From: Nocardioides sp. GY 10127
GTDB taxonomy: Bacteria; Actinomycetota; Actinomycetes; Propionibacteriales; Nocardioidaceae
Length of the DNA: 64,000 nt
Assembly (NCBI RefSeq): GCF_004919085.1
Contig: NZ_STGL01000002.1
Location: 391,098 to 455,097 of the forward strand
Direction: 5' to 3'
Made by a program: the position numbers and the translations under genes. Every line of letters begins with the position of its first letter. Positions within the stretch are counted from its first letter, which is position 1. The notes beneath the pieces are model-generated. The model had not been told where the DNA came from and searched no databases. It saw nothing but the letters and a program-made list of their open reading frames with translations. Positions 1 to 7,153 of the stretch are shown piece after piece.

Positions 1-140
1 CGGGCCTCGGCCACCGCCCCCGCGTCCTCCATCCGCAGGCGCCGGAGCCGGTAGCCGGCGGGCAGGCCGTCGGTGCGGGCCTCGTCGCGGCCCTCGGGGT
101 CGAGGCTCGCGCGGAGGTGGGCTCGGATACTGCTGGACAC
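1..140 (-). CDS. GNAT-family N-acetyltransferase, N-terminal part only
   Basis: An open frame enters from the left edge and its first 46 codons are visible. Reading from a GTG at 140 gives a short variable leader and then LPAGYRLRRLRMEDAGAVAEA, which resembles the opening beta strand and alpha helix of GNAT acetyltransferases. These enzymes transfer an acyl group from acyl-CoA to an amine. The acetyl-CoA binding motif lies outside the window, so the substrate cannot be guessed. The gene is divergent from rnpB and the two share about 26 bases of upstream DNA. The start is uncertain because no strong ribosome binding site precedes the GTG. Confidence 0.5.
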   Translation of the reverse strand, partial: MSSSIRAHLRASLDPEGRDEARTDGLPAGYRLRRLRMEDAGAVAEA

Positions 141-166
141 GTCGCAGACGCTACGCTGCCGTACTG

Positions 167-554
167 CGGACGGGCTGGTCGGGCGACCGCGTTGCTCCCT
201 CACGGGGGCACCGAGGAAGGTCCGGGCTCCGAAGGGCAGGGTGGTGGCTAACAGCCACCCGGGGCAACCCGCGGGAAAGTGCCACAGAGAACAGACCGCC
301 GGGCCCTCACGGGTCAGGTAAGGGTGAAACGGTGGTGCAAGAGACCACCAGCGGCCGAGGTGACTCGGTCGGCTCGGCAAACCCCACCCGGAGCAAGGTC
401 AAGAAGCCACCTCACGGTGGCGCGCACACGTTCGAGGGCGGCCCGCCCGAGTGTGCGGGTAGACCGCTGGAGGGTGTCGGCAACGGCACTCGTAGATGGA
501 TGGTCGCCCCCTGGTCACCAGGGACAGAACCCGGCCTACAGACCAGCCCGTCCG
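167..554 (+). ncRNA. rnpB: RNase P RNA, bacterial type A
   Basis: This is the catalytic RNA of ribonuclease P, which cuts 5' leaders off tRNA precursors. The 14-base 5' end (167-180) is exactly complementary to the 3' end (541-554), forming helix P1. Conserved blocks appear in order: GAGGAAGGTCCGGGC near 221, CACAGAGAACAGACCGCC near 283, GGTAAGGGTGAAACGGTG near 316 and ACAGAACCCGGCCTACAGACC near 525. The length of about 388 nucleotides suits an actinobacterial type A RNA. A TACGCT hexamer at 152-157 is a candidate -10 box. Several open frames cross this stretch on both strands, but they are an effect of GC content and not genes. Confidence 0.97.
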
Positions 555-593
555 CGCCCCTGCTCCTGTCCTCCCCCGGCTGCCGCCGTCGGG

Positions 594-911
594 TCAGCCG
601 CGAGCGTCGCGCCGTTCCTGGAGCCGGGCCTGCGCCTGGTCGAGGTAGGCCAGGCACGGGGCCTCGGCGTCGGGGTGCTGCGCGACGAGGTGGAAGATCC
701 ACCGGTCCATGGCGGCTATGTAGCCGTTGTCCTCGCCCTTGCGCCGGGTGCTCCACGCACGGGTGCCGGAGCCGGGCCGAGGGACCTCGCACTGCGTGCA
801 GGAGATCTTGTAGGCGAAGGAGTCGTCCGGGCTCAGGTCGATGCGGACGTCGGCCAGCGGGCCGGCCTCGACGCCGGCCTTCCTCTGCCGGGCGGAACGG
901 CTGGCGGGCAC
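594..911 (-). CDS. Small protein of unknown function
   Basis: A 105-residue open frame with a GTG start preceded by a weak AGG five bases upstream. I do not recognise the family. The protein is mixed in composition, with a Cys-Thr-Gln-Cys pair near residue 38, a hydrophobic helix around WIFHLVAQHP and a charged amphipathic C-terminus. It has no signal peptide or membrane segment. It ends 40 bases past rnpB on the opposite strand. Codon use is ordinary for the window and the sequence looks more protein-like than the neighbouring shadow frames, so I treat it as a probable real hypothetical protein. Confidence 0.5.
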   Translation of the reverse strand: MPASRSARQRKAGVEAGPLADVRIDLSPDDSFAYKISCTQCEVPRPGSGTRAWSTRRKGEDNGYIAAMDRWIFHLVAQHPDAEAPCLAYLDQAQARLQERRDARG

Positions 912-993
912 GGGACCTCATCTCGGGCTCGGGGACGGTGGGGTCAGCGTAGGCGGACGGCGCGCTGCGGCCCGACTCGGCGGCGCTGGGCGG

Positions 994-1080
994 CGGCTGG
1001 CGGCTGGCGGCTGGCGGCTGGCGGCTGGCGGCTGGCGGCTGGCGGCTGGCGGCTGGCGGCTGGCGGCTGGCGGCTGGCGG
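994..1080. repeat. 7-bp tandem array, about 12 copies
   Basis: The unit CGGCTGG repeats without interruption about 12.4 times. A 7-bp period does not preserve a reading frame, so the array is not a protein repeat, although open frames pass through it on both strands. It abuts the first copy of the 63-bp element at 1081 with no gap. The gap between the small unknown gene (start 911) and arr (start 1329) holds this array, the two 63-bp elements and a C-rich stretch at 1150-1230 in which I see nothing else. Confidence 0.95.
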
Positions 1081-1143
1081 CCACGATTGGTCAGAGACCG
1101 CCGCGACACGCCGTGCCCACCGCACGTTGGTGACCAAACGTCG
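1081..1143. repeat. 63-bp element with terminal inverted repeats, copy 1
   Basis: This 63-bp stretch recurs at 1234-1296 with one mismatch (62/63). It is bounded by 11-bp inverted repeats that match at 10 of 11 positions: ACGATTGGTCA at 1083-1093 and TGACCAAACGT at 1131-1141. The body is GC-rich. It has no coding capacity of its own. It resembles a small palindromic intergenic repeat or MITE-like unit, but no parent transposase is in the window. Confidence 0.85.
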
Positions 1144-1233
1144 CCCCGCAGAGCCGAGGCCGTCCCCACCGCCGCCCCTCCAACGCCAACCACCACCCCC
1201 GCCCCACCAACCACAGCAAGCCGCCCGTCCCCG

Positions 1234-1296
1234 CCACGATTGGTCAGAGACGGCCGCGACACGCCGTGCCCACCGCACGTTGGTGACCAAACGTCG
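1234..1296. repeat. 63-bp element with terminal inverted repeats, copy 2
   Basis: Second copy of the element at 1081-1143, in the same orientation and starting 153 bp downstream. The single difference is at its 19th base. The terminal inverted repeats lie at 1236-1246 and 1284-1294. It ends 33 bp before the arr start codon, so it may affect arr expression. Confidence 0.85.
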
Positions 1297-1328
1297 ACCA
1301 CCCACGGCCCGCCAGGCACCATGGCGGC

Positions 1329-1787
1329 GTGGACTTCTCCGAGCGCAGCCGCGTCCCCGTCACGCTGGAGTCGTGCGGCACCGTCGAGGGGCCGTTCTGG
1401 CACGGCACGGCGGCCGCGCTCCGGGTCGGCGACGAACTGGTCGCGGGGCACCGCTCGAACTTCCAGGCCGAGCGGGTGATGAACCACGTCTACTTCGCGG
1501 GGGACGTCGAGGCGGCGGTGTGGGGTGCCGAGCTCGCCTCAGCGCTCACCGAGGCGGGGCCGGGCCGCGTCTACCTGGTCGAGCCGACGGGGCCGTTCGA
1601 GGACGACCCGAACGTCACCGACAAGAAGTTCCCCGGCAACCCCACCCGATCGTTCCGCACCCGCCACCCGCTGCGCGTCGTCGGCGAGGTGGCCGACTGG
1701 CCCGCCCACGACCCCGAGGCCGTCGCCGGCATGCTCGCCGGCTTGGAGCGCCTGCGCGCCGAGGGCCGGGACGTCATCGAGGACTGA
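1329..1787 (+). CDS. arr: Rifampin ADP-ribosyltransferase (Arr family)
   Basis: Arr enzymes transfer ADP-ribose from NAD+ to the 23-hydroxyl of rifamycins and inactivate them. The 152-residue protein carries the family signature almost intact: FWHGTAA near residue 23, RVMNHVYF near 49, and VEPTGPFEDDPN followed by VTDKKFPGNPTRSFR near 84-106. His25, Tyr55 and Asp92/93 match the catalytic His-Tyr-Asp set of Mycobacterium smegmatis Arr. Family members are about 140 residues, so it is full length. The start is a GTG at 1329; the ATG at 1321 is in another frame. It stands alone, just downstream of the repeat cluster. Intrinsic rifamycin tolerance is the obvious inference. Confidence 0.93.
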   Translation: MDFSERSRVPVTLESCGTVEGPFWHGTAAALRVGDELVAGHRSNFQAERVMNHVYFAGDVEAAVWGAELASALTEAGPGRVYLVEPTGPFEDDPNVTDKKFPGNPTRSFRTRHPLRVVGEVADWPAHDPEAVAGMLAGLERLRAEGRDVIED

Positions 1788-1850
1788 CCCACCCCTGCCG
1801 GATCAGACGTTCGGCCACGGCACCCGGGCACCGAGCGCCATGATCCGTCC

Positions 1851-2510
1851 GTGCGCATCGGGACGTGGAACCTCGCCGGCCGCTGGGGCGACGCCCATCT
1901 CCGACTGCTGGAGAGCCTGGCGTGCGACGTCCTGCTGCTCACGGAGGTCTCGGAGCGCGTCGAGGTCCCGGGGATGCACCGGCATCTCACCCGGGGGGTC
2001 ATGGCGCCGCGTCGACGATGGGCCGGCGTGTTCAGCATCGGTCCGCTGCGCCCGCTGCCCGAGCCCCACGGAGCCACCGCGCTCGCCGAGGTCACCGCGG
2101 ACGATGGGGACGAGCGCGTCGTGCTGGCGTCCTCCGTCCTCCCCTGGCGGTCGTGCGGCTCCGCGCAGCCCTGGGTGGGCACGACGTCGAAGGAACGGAC
2201 CGCCCACGCCGTCGACGCGATCGCGCAGGCGCGGCCGACGGTCTGGGGCGGCGACTGGAACCATGCGCTCCACGGACGTGAGTACGCGGGGTCGATGGGC
2301 GGGCGCGCCCACCTGCTCGCCGCGCTCGACGACCTCGGCCTGCGCGCGGCCACCTCTGACTCCCCACACCGGATCGACGGCCTGGCCAGCATCGACCACG
2401 TGGCCGTGCCTTCGGGCTGGGCCGCGGAGGCGACCCGGCACGTGGCCGAGCACGACGGCAGCAGGCTCTCCGACCACGACGCCTACGTGGTCGCCGTCGA
2501 GCACCGGTGA
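1851..2510 (+). CDS. Endonuclease/exonuclease/phosphatase (EEP) family protein
   Basis: A 219-residue protein with the EEP fold markers: MRIGTWNLAG at the N-terminus (metal-binding Asn), LLLTEV with the catalytic Glu near residue 32, GGDWNH near residue 143 (Asp and Asn) and the terminal SDHDAYVV motif (Asp-His). These enzymes hydrolyse phosphodiester bonds in nucleic acids or lipids using Mg2+. The protein is small for the family, near the ExoIII-like lower limit, with no signal peptide, so it is probably cytoplasmic. The GTG start lies 63 bases after arr on the same strand. The natural substrate is unknown. Confidence 0.8.
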   Translation: MRIGTWNLAGRWGDAHLRLLESLACDVLLLTEVSERVEVPGMHRHLTRGVMAPRRRWAGVFSIGPLRPLPEPHGATALAEVTADDGDERVVLASSVLPWRSCGSAQPWVGTTSKERTAHAVDAIAQARPTVWGGDWNHALHGREYAGSMGGRAHLLAALDDLGLRAATSDSPHRIDGLASIDHVAVPSGWAAEATRHVAEHDGSRLSDHDAYVVAVEHR

Positions 2511-2596
2511 GCCCAGGCAGCACCCCACACACCCCAGCACGCCCCCACCCGCCGCCCAGCAGGACGACGGGTGCGGGAGAGAGCCGGGGACAGGCG

Positions 2597-3688
2597 TCAG
2601 GCGGCCTGGATGTCCGACCAGAGCGTGTTGCGGAAGTTCTGCAGCTCGCCGGAGACGTAGCCCTCGTAGACGATGGTCTGGTCGAGGTCGAGCGCCAGGG
2701 CGTCGTTGCCGGTGATGCTGGCGTCGATCTTGCCGGCCGCGTCGGGCATCAGGTACGAGGCACCGGTGGTGTTGATGAAGTCGGCGTAGTTCTTCGGCTC
2801 GAGGATGAAGTCCATGAGCGCGTAGGCGGCGGCCTGGTGCTCGGACTCACCGAAGATCGTCCAGCCGTCGAGGTAGGCGGGCATGCCCTCGGAGGGGGCG
2901 ATCCAGCCGATGGTGTCGTCGACGCCGAGCACGCCGGCGGTCTCGTAGTCGTAGCCGACGGCCACGGTGGCGCTGCCCTTCTTGAGCGCCGCGACGCGGC
3001 CGCTGTCGAGGAAGGCCTTGATGTTCGGCTTGGCGTCGATGACGAGGTCGGCCGCGGACTGCAGCTCGTCCTCGCTCTCGGTGTTGATGTCGTAGCCCTG
3101 GGCGAGCAGCGCCATCGACATCACGTCGACGTCGTAGTTCGGCAGGACGACCTGGTCCGAGAGCGTCGAGCCCATCTGGTCGAACAGGTCGGCCCAGGAG
3201 GTCGGCGGGGAGTCGAGCAGGTCCTTGCGGTACATGATCCCGACCTTGCCCTGCTCCAGCGGCATCCCGTACGGGTACGCGGTGCGGAACTTCTCCGGGA
3301 TGTTCGACAGGTTCGGCACCTGCGAGGAGTCGAAGTCGTTGAGGATGCCGGCGACCTGGGCGGCCTGGGCGCTCGCGTTGCCGAGCAGGGCCAGGTCGTA
3401 GGCCTTGGGGTTCTGCCGGATCAGCGTGATGATCGCGCCCGAGCCGCCCGAGGGCAGGCTCGGCTGCTTCACCGTGATCGCCGGGTACTGCGAGGTGAAC
3501 CCGGAGACGGTCTTCTTGCCGATCCACCCGTCGTAGTTGAGGAACGTGAGGGTCTGCTCGTCGGTCAGCGCGAGGCCGCTCGACGACGAGGACGACGACG
3601 AGCTCGAGCTCGAACCCGAGCAGGCCGCCAGCAGGCCCGTCAGCGACAGCCCACCGACACCGGCGAGCACACTCCTGCGACTAAGCAA
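2597..3688 (-). CDS. Spermidine/putrescine-type ABC transporter substrate-binding lipoprotein
   Basis: The binding protein for the permease/ATPase genes at 10.9-13.7 kb. Residues 1-24 form a Tat-type lipoprotein signal (SRRSVLAGVGGLSLTGLLAAC) with a lipobox LAAC, so it should sit as a lipoprotein on the outer face of the membrane. A run of twelve serines follows as a linker. The mature part matches the PotD family (LTFLNYDGWIG, GKVGIMYRKDLL, GYDYETAGVLG). At 363 residues it is full length. The start is a TTG at 3688 with GGAG about six bases upstream. It is 7 kb away from its transporter partners but shares the same operator-like palindrome upstream, which supports co-regulation. Ligand identity is unproven; amines or guanidines are typical of the family. 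Confidence 0.88.
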   Translation of the reverse strand: MLSRRSVLAGVGGLSLTGLLAACSGSSSSSSSSSSSSGLALTDEQTLTFLNYDGWIGKKTVSGFTSQYPAITVKQPSLPSGGSGAIITLIRQNPKAYDLALLGNASAQAAQVAGILNDFDSSQVPNLSNIPEKFRTAYPYGMPLEQGKVGIMYRKDLLDSPPTSWADLFDQMGSTLSDQVVLPNYDVDVMSMALLAQGYDINTESEDELQSAADLVIDAKPNIKAFLDSGRVAALKKGSATVAVGYDYETAGVLGVDDTIGWIAPSEGMPAYLDGWTIFGESEHQAAAYALMDFILEPKNYADFINTTGASYLMPDAAGKIDASITGNDALALDLDQTIVYEGYVSGELQNFRNTLWSDIQAA

Positions 3689-3726
3689 CTTCTTCTCCGT
3701 TCGTCACCACTCCGGCTTCAACAGTC

Positions 3727-3743
3727 ATTGACAATAGATCAAC
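3727..3743. promoter_or_regulatory. Operator-like palindrome A (RTTG-N9-CAAC)
   Basis: The sequence ATTG-ACAATAGAT-CAAC lies 38 bp upstream of the binding-protein start. It shares the pattern RTTG-N9-CAAC with three other sites at 5919, 13797 and 18120. The inner ACAATA reads TATTGT on the transcribed strand and could be the -10 box, so a bound protein would block the promoter. The IclR-type regulator at 18260-19042 is the likely binder, by inference. Confidence 0.6.
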
Positions 3744-3832
3744 GAATGTTGCGCTCAGCGCCCGGAAACACGGACTTCGCCCACGTTTCACAGCCCTGAA
3801 ATCCGGCCCTCGCGGGGGCAGGGAGTCGGGGG

Positions 3833-5899
3833 TCAGTGATGGTCACGCGGGACGACGTGGGTGCTGGACGCCCGGTGGAAGAGCTCCCCGTCGAGCACCG
3901 CCTCCTCGGCGATCTCCACCGTGAAGGTGTCCCTGTCGCAGCTCATCCGGCTCGTGAGGCGGATGGTCGCCTCGTGCCCGTCCCACGCGAACTCCTGGGC
4001 GCACCGGCGGGTCATCACCGCGCTGAGCGGGTCGCCGTCCTCGACCTCCCACTCCGCGTCGTCCTCCAGGACGCCGAGCCGCCACCCCTCCGCCGGCGAG
4101 CCGACCGAGGAGTACCCGGCGTGGCCCTTCGCCGTGACCAGGTGGCCGGGTCGGGGCTCCTCCGAGCGCCAGTACGCCGTGGACTCGTCGACCTTCTCCA
4201 GCTCCGGCGCCGGCGCGATGACGGGCGTGCCGAGGTCGGCGGCGTCCAGGGGGCGCACGACCGAGCGGTCGAGGACGGGCAGCACCACGGTGCTCGGCCC
4301 CACCAGCACGTCGAGGTCCACCAGGTCCGGCAGCGGCCAGATCCACGGCCAGTAGGCGGTGGAGACCGCCAGCCGCAGCCGGTGGCCCGGCGCGAACCGG
4401 TAGGCGGTGTGCTTCAGGCGCAACCGCCACTCCTCCGGCTCGCCGGGGCGCAGCGGGCGGACCTGCTCGGGCAGGCTCCCGTCCCGGTGCGCCAGGTTGA
4501 GGTTGCCCCACGAGACCAGGTGCGAGTGCCCGTCGGGGTCGACGTCGCACAGCCGCACGAAGACGCTCGCATCGGCCGTCGCGGCCACGGTCGTGAGGGC
4601 CAGCTCGACCTGGCCGAGGATCTCCAGCCCGTCGTCCCCGACCTCCAGGTCGAAGCAGAGCGAGCGCGCGTCGTCCTCGTCCTGGACGACGGGCAGGTCG
4701 GTGGGCACGCCCATCGGCAGCATGTGCCGCGCGCGGGCACCGACCCGCAGCGAGCCCTCGTGCCGGACGGCGGCCGCGGCCGGGCGGTCGGCGGCGAGCC
4801 GCCCGTCGGCGGTCGGGTGCAGCACCCGCGGCGTCGCGGCCCGGGCGACGTCCTCGGGGCGGTCGACGGCCAGCCAGGTGCCGGGCCGGTGGTCGAGGTC
4901 CTCGCGGCTCGGCGTGAACTCCTGCAGGTAGAAGGTGTGGGCGGGGTCGTCCTCGATCCCGTTCTCCTCCCCCAGCAGCCAGTGGTCCCACCAGCGGCGC
5001 GAGAAGGCCAGGAAGTCGATGCCCGGCCCGGGCTCGGGCCGCTCGGGCCAGGTGTGGCCCCACGCGCCGATCAGCAGCCGGGTGGAGTCGGGCTGCCGGG
5101 CCTGCACGCGGAAGGCCGCGTCCGTGTAGGCGTCCGCCCAGCCCCCGACCATGAGGGCCGGGCACCCCAGGCCACCCTCGGTGAACTGCACCGAGCCCTG
5201 CTGCCAGTAGGCGTCCTTGCGGGCGTGGGAGAGCCACAGCGCCGTGTAGTCGACGTTGGAGCGCAGGCGGGTGCGCCACTCCGAGCGCCAGTCGTCGTAC
5301 GCGGCGACGTCCGAGCGCGGCGGCCGCATGTTGTAGAGGTGGAGCTCGCTGCCCCAGAGGTTCATGTAGAAGCCGAGCGGCGACCCGCCGAGGTAGTGGA
5401 CGTCGGTGGCGAACCGGTCGTCGGTGGAGGCCTCGGAGATGACCGCCTTGAGCGCGGGCGGGCGGAGGGCCGCGACCTGGAGGGAGTTGAAGCCGCTCCA
5501 GGAGATGCCCACCATCCCGACGTTGCCGTTGCTCCAGGGCCGGGCCGCGAGCCAGGCGACGACCTCGCAGATGTCGCGCTGCTCCTGGGTCGAGTACTCG
5601 TCGAGCAGGACGCCGCCGGAGCTGCCCGAGCCGCGCAGGTCCATCCGCGCGCAGACGTACCCGTGGCCGGCGAAGTAGCCGAACCGCGTCTCGTCGTCGA
5701 GCACCGAGACGTCGTCCTTGCGGTACGGGATGGCCTCGAGGATCGTGCCGGTCGGCCGGTCGTGCCGGGGCCGCCAGAGCTTGACCGAGACCAGCACTCC
5801 GTCGGCCATCGGCACCTCGACGACCTCGCGGTCGACCTCGTATGGGAGGTCGGTGAGCACGGGGGTCGCGGCGACGGCGCCGTCGTTGTTCATCACCAC
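3833..5899 (-). CDS. CocE/NonD family hydrolase (X-Pro dipeptidyl-peptidase-like)
   Basis: A serine hydrolase of the CocE/PepX group, which cleaves esters or peptide/amide bonds. It has the family order: N-terminal alpha/beta hydrolase with DLRGSGSSGG and the nucleophile elbow GISWSG (Ser near residue 133), the helical cap, GAWGHTWPE near residue 280, and the C-terminal jelly-roll domain. At about 688 residues it is full length. I choose the GTG at 5899, with GGAG 11 bases upstream, or the ATG at 5893. An in-frame GTG at 5929 would place the operator-like palindrome D inside the gene. No signal peptide is seen, so it acts in the cytoplasm. It lies between the binding-protein gene and a divergent aminotransferase, and a role in hydrolysing the imported substrate is plausible but unproven. 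Confidence 0.85.
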   Translation of the reverse strand: MVMNNDGAVAATPVLTDLPYEVDREVVEVPMADGVLVSVKLWRPRHDRPTGTILEAIPYRKDDVSVLDDETRFGYFAGHGYVCARMDLRGSGSSGGVLLDEYSTQEQRDICEVVAWLAARPWSNGNVGMVGISWSGFNSLQVAALRPPALKAVISEASTDDRFATDVHYLGGSPLGFYMNLWGSELHLYNMRPPRSDVAAYDDWRSEWRTRLRSNVDYTALWLSHARKDAYWQQGSVQFTEGGLGCPALMVGGWADAYTDAAFRVQARQPDSTRLLIGAWGHTWPERPEPGPGIDFLAFSRRWWDHWLLGEENGIEDDPAHTFYLQEFTPSREDLDHRPGTWLAVDRPEDVARAATPRVLHPTADGRLAADRPAAAAVRHEGSLRVGARARHMLPMGVPTDLPVVQDEDDARSLCFDLEVGDDGLEILGQVELALTTVAATADASVFVRLCDVDPDGHSHLVSWGNLNLAHRDGSLPEQVRPLRPGEPEEWRLRLKHTAYRFAPGHRLRLAVSTAYWPWIWPLPDLVDLDVLVGPSTVVLPVLDRSVVRPLDAADLGTPVIAPAPELEKVDESTAYWRSEEPRPGHLVTAKGHAGYSSVGSPAEGWRLGVLEDDAEWEVEDGDPLSAVMTRRCAQEFAWDGHEATIRLTSRMSCDRDTFTVEIAEEAVLDGELFHRASSTHVVPRDHH

Positions 5900-5918
5900 G
5901 TGGGATCGGACTCCTTCA

Positions 5919-5935
5919 GTTGCGTCCACGACAAC
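5919..5935. promoter_or_regulatory. Operator-like palindrome D (GTTG-N9-CAAC)
   Basis: GTTG-CGTCCACGA-CAAC lies in the divergent region between the CocE-like hydrolase (start about 5899, minus) and the aminotransferase (start 6002, plus), so one site could control both. It matches sites A, B and C. Its overlap with the longest possible hydrolase frame is the reason a downstream start is preferred for that gene. Confidence 0.55.
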
Positions 5936-6001
5936 AGTAGTTGTTCACTGCACACGTTTCCTACGGCCTCCGCTGCCATCGACGCGACGAACGGAAGACC
6001 A

Positions 6002-7153
6002 GTGCGACTCAGCTCACGGGCCCAGCAGCTCCGCCCCTCGACGATCCGCGCCATCGCCGAGCGCGCAGGTCAGGTCACCCACCCGCTGGTCCGCCTCGAC
6101 ATCGGTGAGCCGGACTTCCCCGAGCCGGCCGTCCTCGCCGAGGTCGGCGGCGAGATCCTCGGCGCGGGCAGCAGCTACCTGCCCACCCGCGGCCTCCCGG
6201 CGTTCCGGGAGCGGCTCGCCGAGCACCTCACCGCGTCCCTGGGCGACTCCCTGGAGGCGCCCCTCACCGCGGACGCCGTGCACGTGACCGCCGGCGGCTC
6301 CGAGGCGCTCACCCTCGCCTTCGCGCTGTTCTGCGACGCCGGCGACACCGTGCTGCTGCCCTCCCCCGGCTACCCGGGCTACGGCATGTTCACGAGCACC
6401 CTCGGGGTCCACACACGCACCTACGCCCTGGACCCCGAGGACGGCTGGCGGCCCGACCTGGCTGCCATCGAGGCCGGCCTCGCCGACGGCGCCCGCGTCG
6501 TGGTGGTCAACAGCCCCAACAACCCGACGGGCTCGGTCGTGAGCCGCGAGGACCACCTGCGCATCGTCGAGCTGGCCCGCGCGCACGACGCCTGGGTCGT
6601 GGCCGACGAGGTCTACCACGCGATGCAGTTCAGCGGCGACGTCCTCAACGCCTACGCGCTGGCGCCCGACCGCACCATCGGCGTCTACTCCTTCTCCAAG
6701 ACCTACTCGATGACCGGGTACCGGCTCGGGGTCGCGCTCGTGCCCGAGGCCCTGCGCGAGAAGTACACGATGCTGATGATGGGCGGCGTCTCCTCCATCG
6801 CCCAGGAGGCCGGCCTGCGCGTGCTCGACACCGACACCGCCCCCATGCACGCCTTCTACGCCGCCCGCCAGGAGCTGGCCACGAAGGTGCTCGAGGCCCA
6901 CGGCCTGCCGTCCTGGCCGGCCGCGGGCACCTTCTACCGGCTCGTGGCGCTCCCGGACGGCGCGGACGACATGGCCGTGGCGCTGGCGCTCGTCGAGGCC
7001 GGCGTGGTGGCCGTCCCCGGCTCCGCGTTCGGCGAGCTGAGCGGTCACGGCACCTCCTACCTGCGCCTCAGCCTGACCCGGCCCGACGAGGAGATCGAGC
7101 GGGCCGTGGCCGTCATCGCCGAGGTGCTCAGAGGTGGAACCACCGGGTCTTGA
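6002..7153 (+). CDS. Class I/II pyridoxal-phosphate aminotransferase
   Basis: A fold-type I aminotransferase of 383 residues that moves an amino group between an amino acid and a 2-oxoacid. Visible motifs are GGSEALTLAF (PLP phosphate site), NSPNNPTG, DEVYHAM and the Schiff-base lysine in SFSKTYSMTGYRLG (Lys near 233), with a C-terminal LRLSLT arginine for the substrate carboxylate. The GTG start at 6002 has GGAAG six bases upstream. It is divergent from the CocE-like gene, and its last 26 bases overlap the convergent aldehyde dehydrogenase. With the ThDP enzyme at 13.9 kb it could form a transamination-then-decarboxylation pair like AruH/AruI. Substrate not determinable. Confidence 0.9.
   Translation: MRLSSRAQQLRPSTIRAIAERAGQVTHPLVRLDIGEPDFPEPAVLAEVGGEILGAGSSYLPTRGLPAFRERLAEHLTASLGDSLEAPLTADAVHVTAGGSEALTLAFALFCDAGDTVLLPSPGYPGYGMFTSTLGVHTRTYALDPEDGWRPDLAAIEAGLADGARVVVVNSPNNPTGSVVSREDHLRIVELARAHDAWVVADEVYHAMQFSGDVLNAYALAPDRTIGVYSFSKTYSMTGYRLGVALVPEALREKYTMLMMGGVSSIAQEAGLRVLDTDTAPMHAFYAARQELATKVLEAHGLPSWPAAGTFYRLVALPDGADDMAVALALVEAGVVAVPGSAFGELSGHGTSYLRLSLTRPDEEIERAVAVIAEVLRGGTTGS

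Noticed and set aside
994..1296. Possible CRISPR array
   Set aside because: The 7-bp units have no spacers, the 63-bp element has only two copies, and no cas gene is present.
73..1305. Several long open frames on both strands across rnpB and the 7-bp array
   Set aside because: They run through the RNase P RNA and through a 7-bp repeat that reads as the same few residues in every frame. They are products of GC richness and repetition.
3836..6001. Very long plus-strand frame antisense to the CocE-like gene and in frame with the aminotransferase
   Set aside because: The first 722 codons are low-complexity Arg/Val/Gly antisense translation. Recognisable protein begins only at the GTG at 6002 with its own ribosome binding site.
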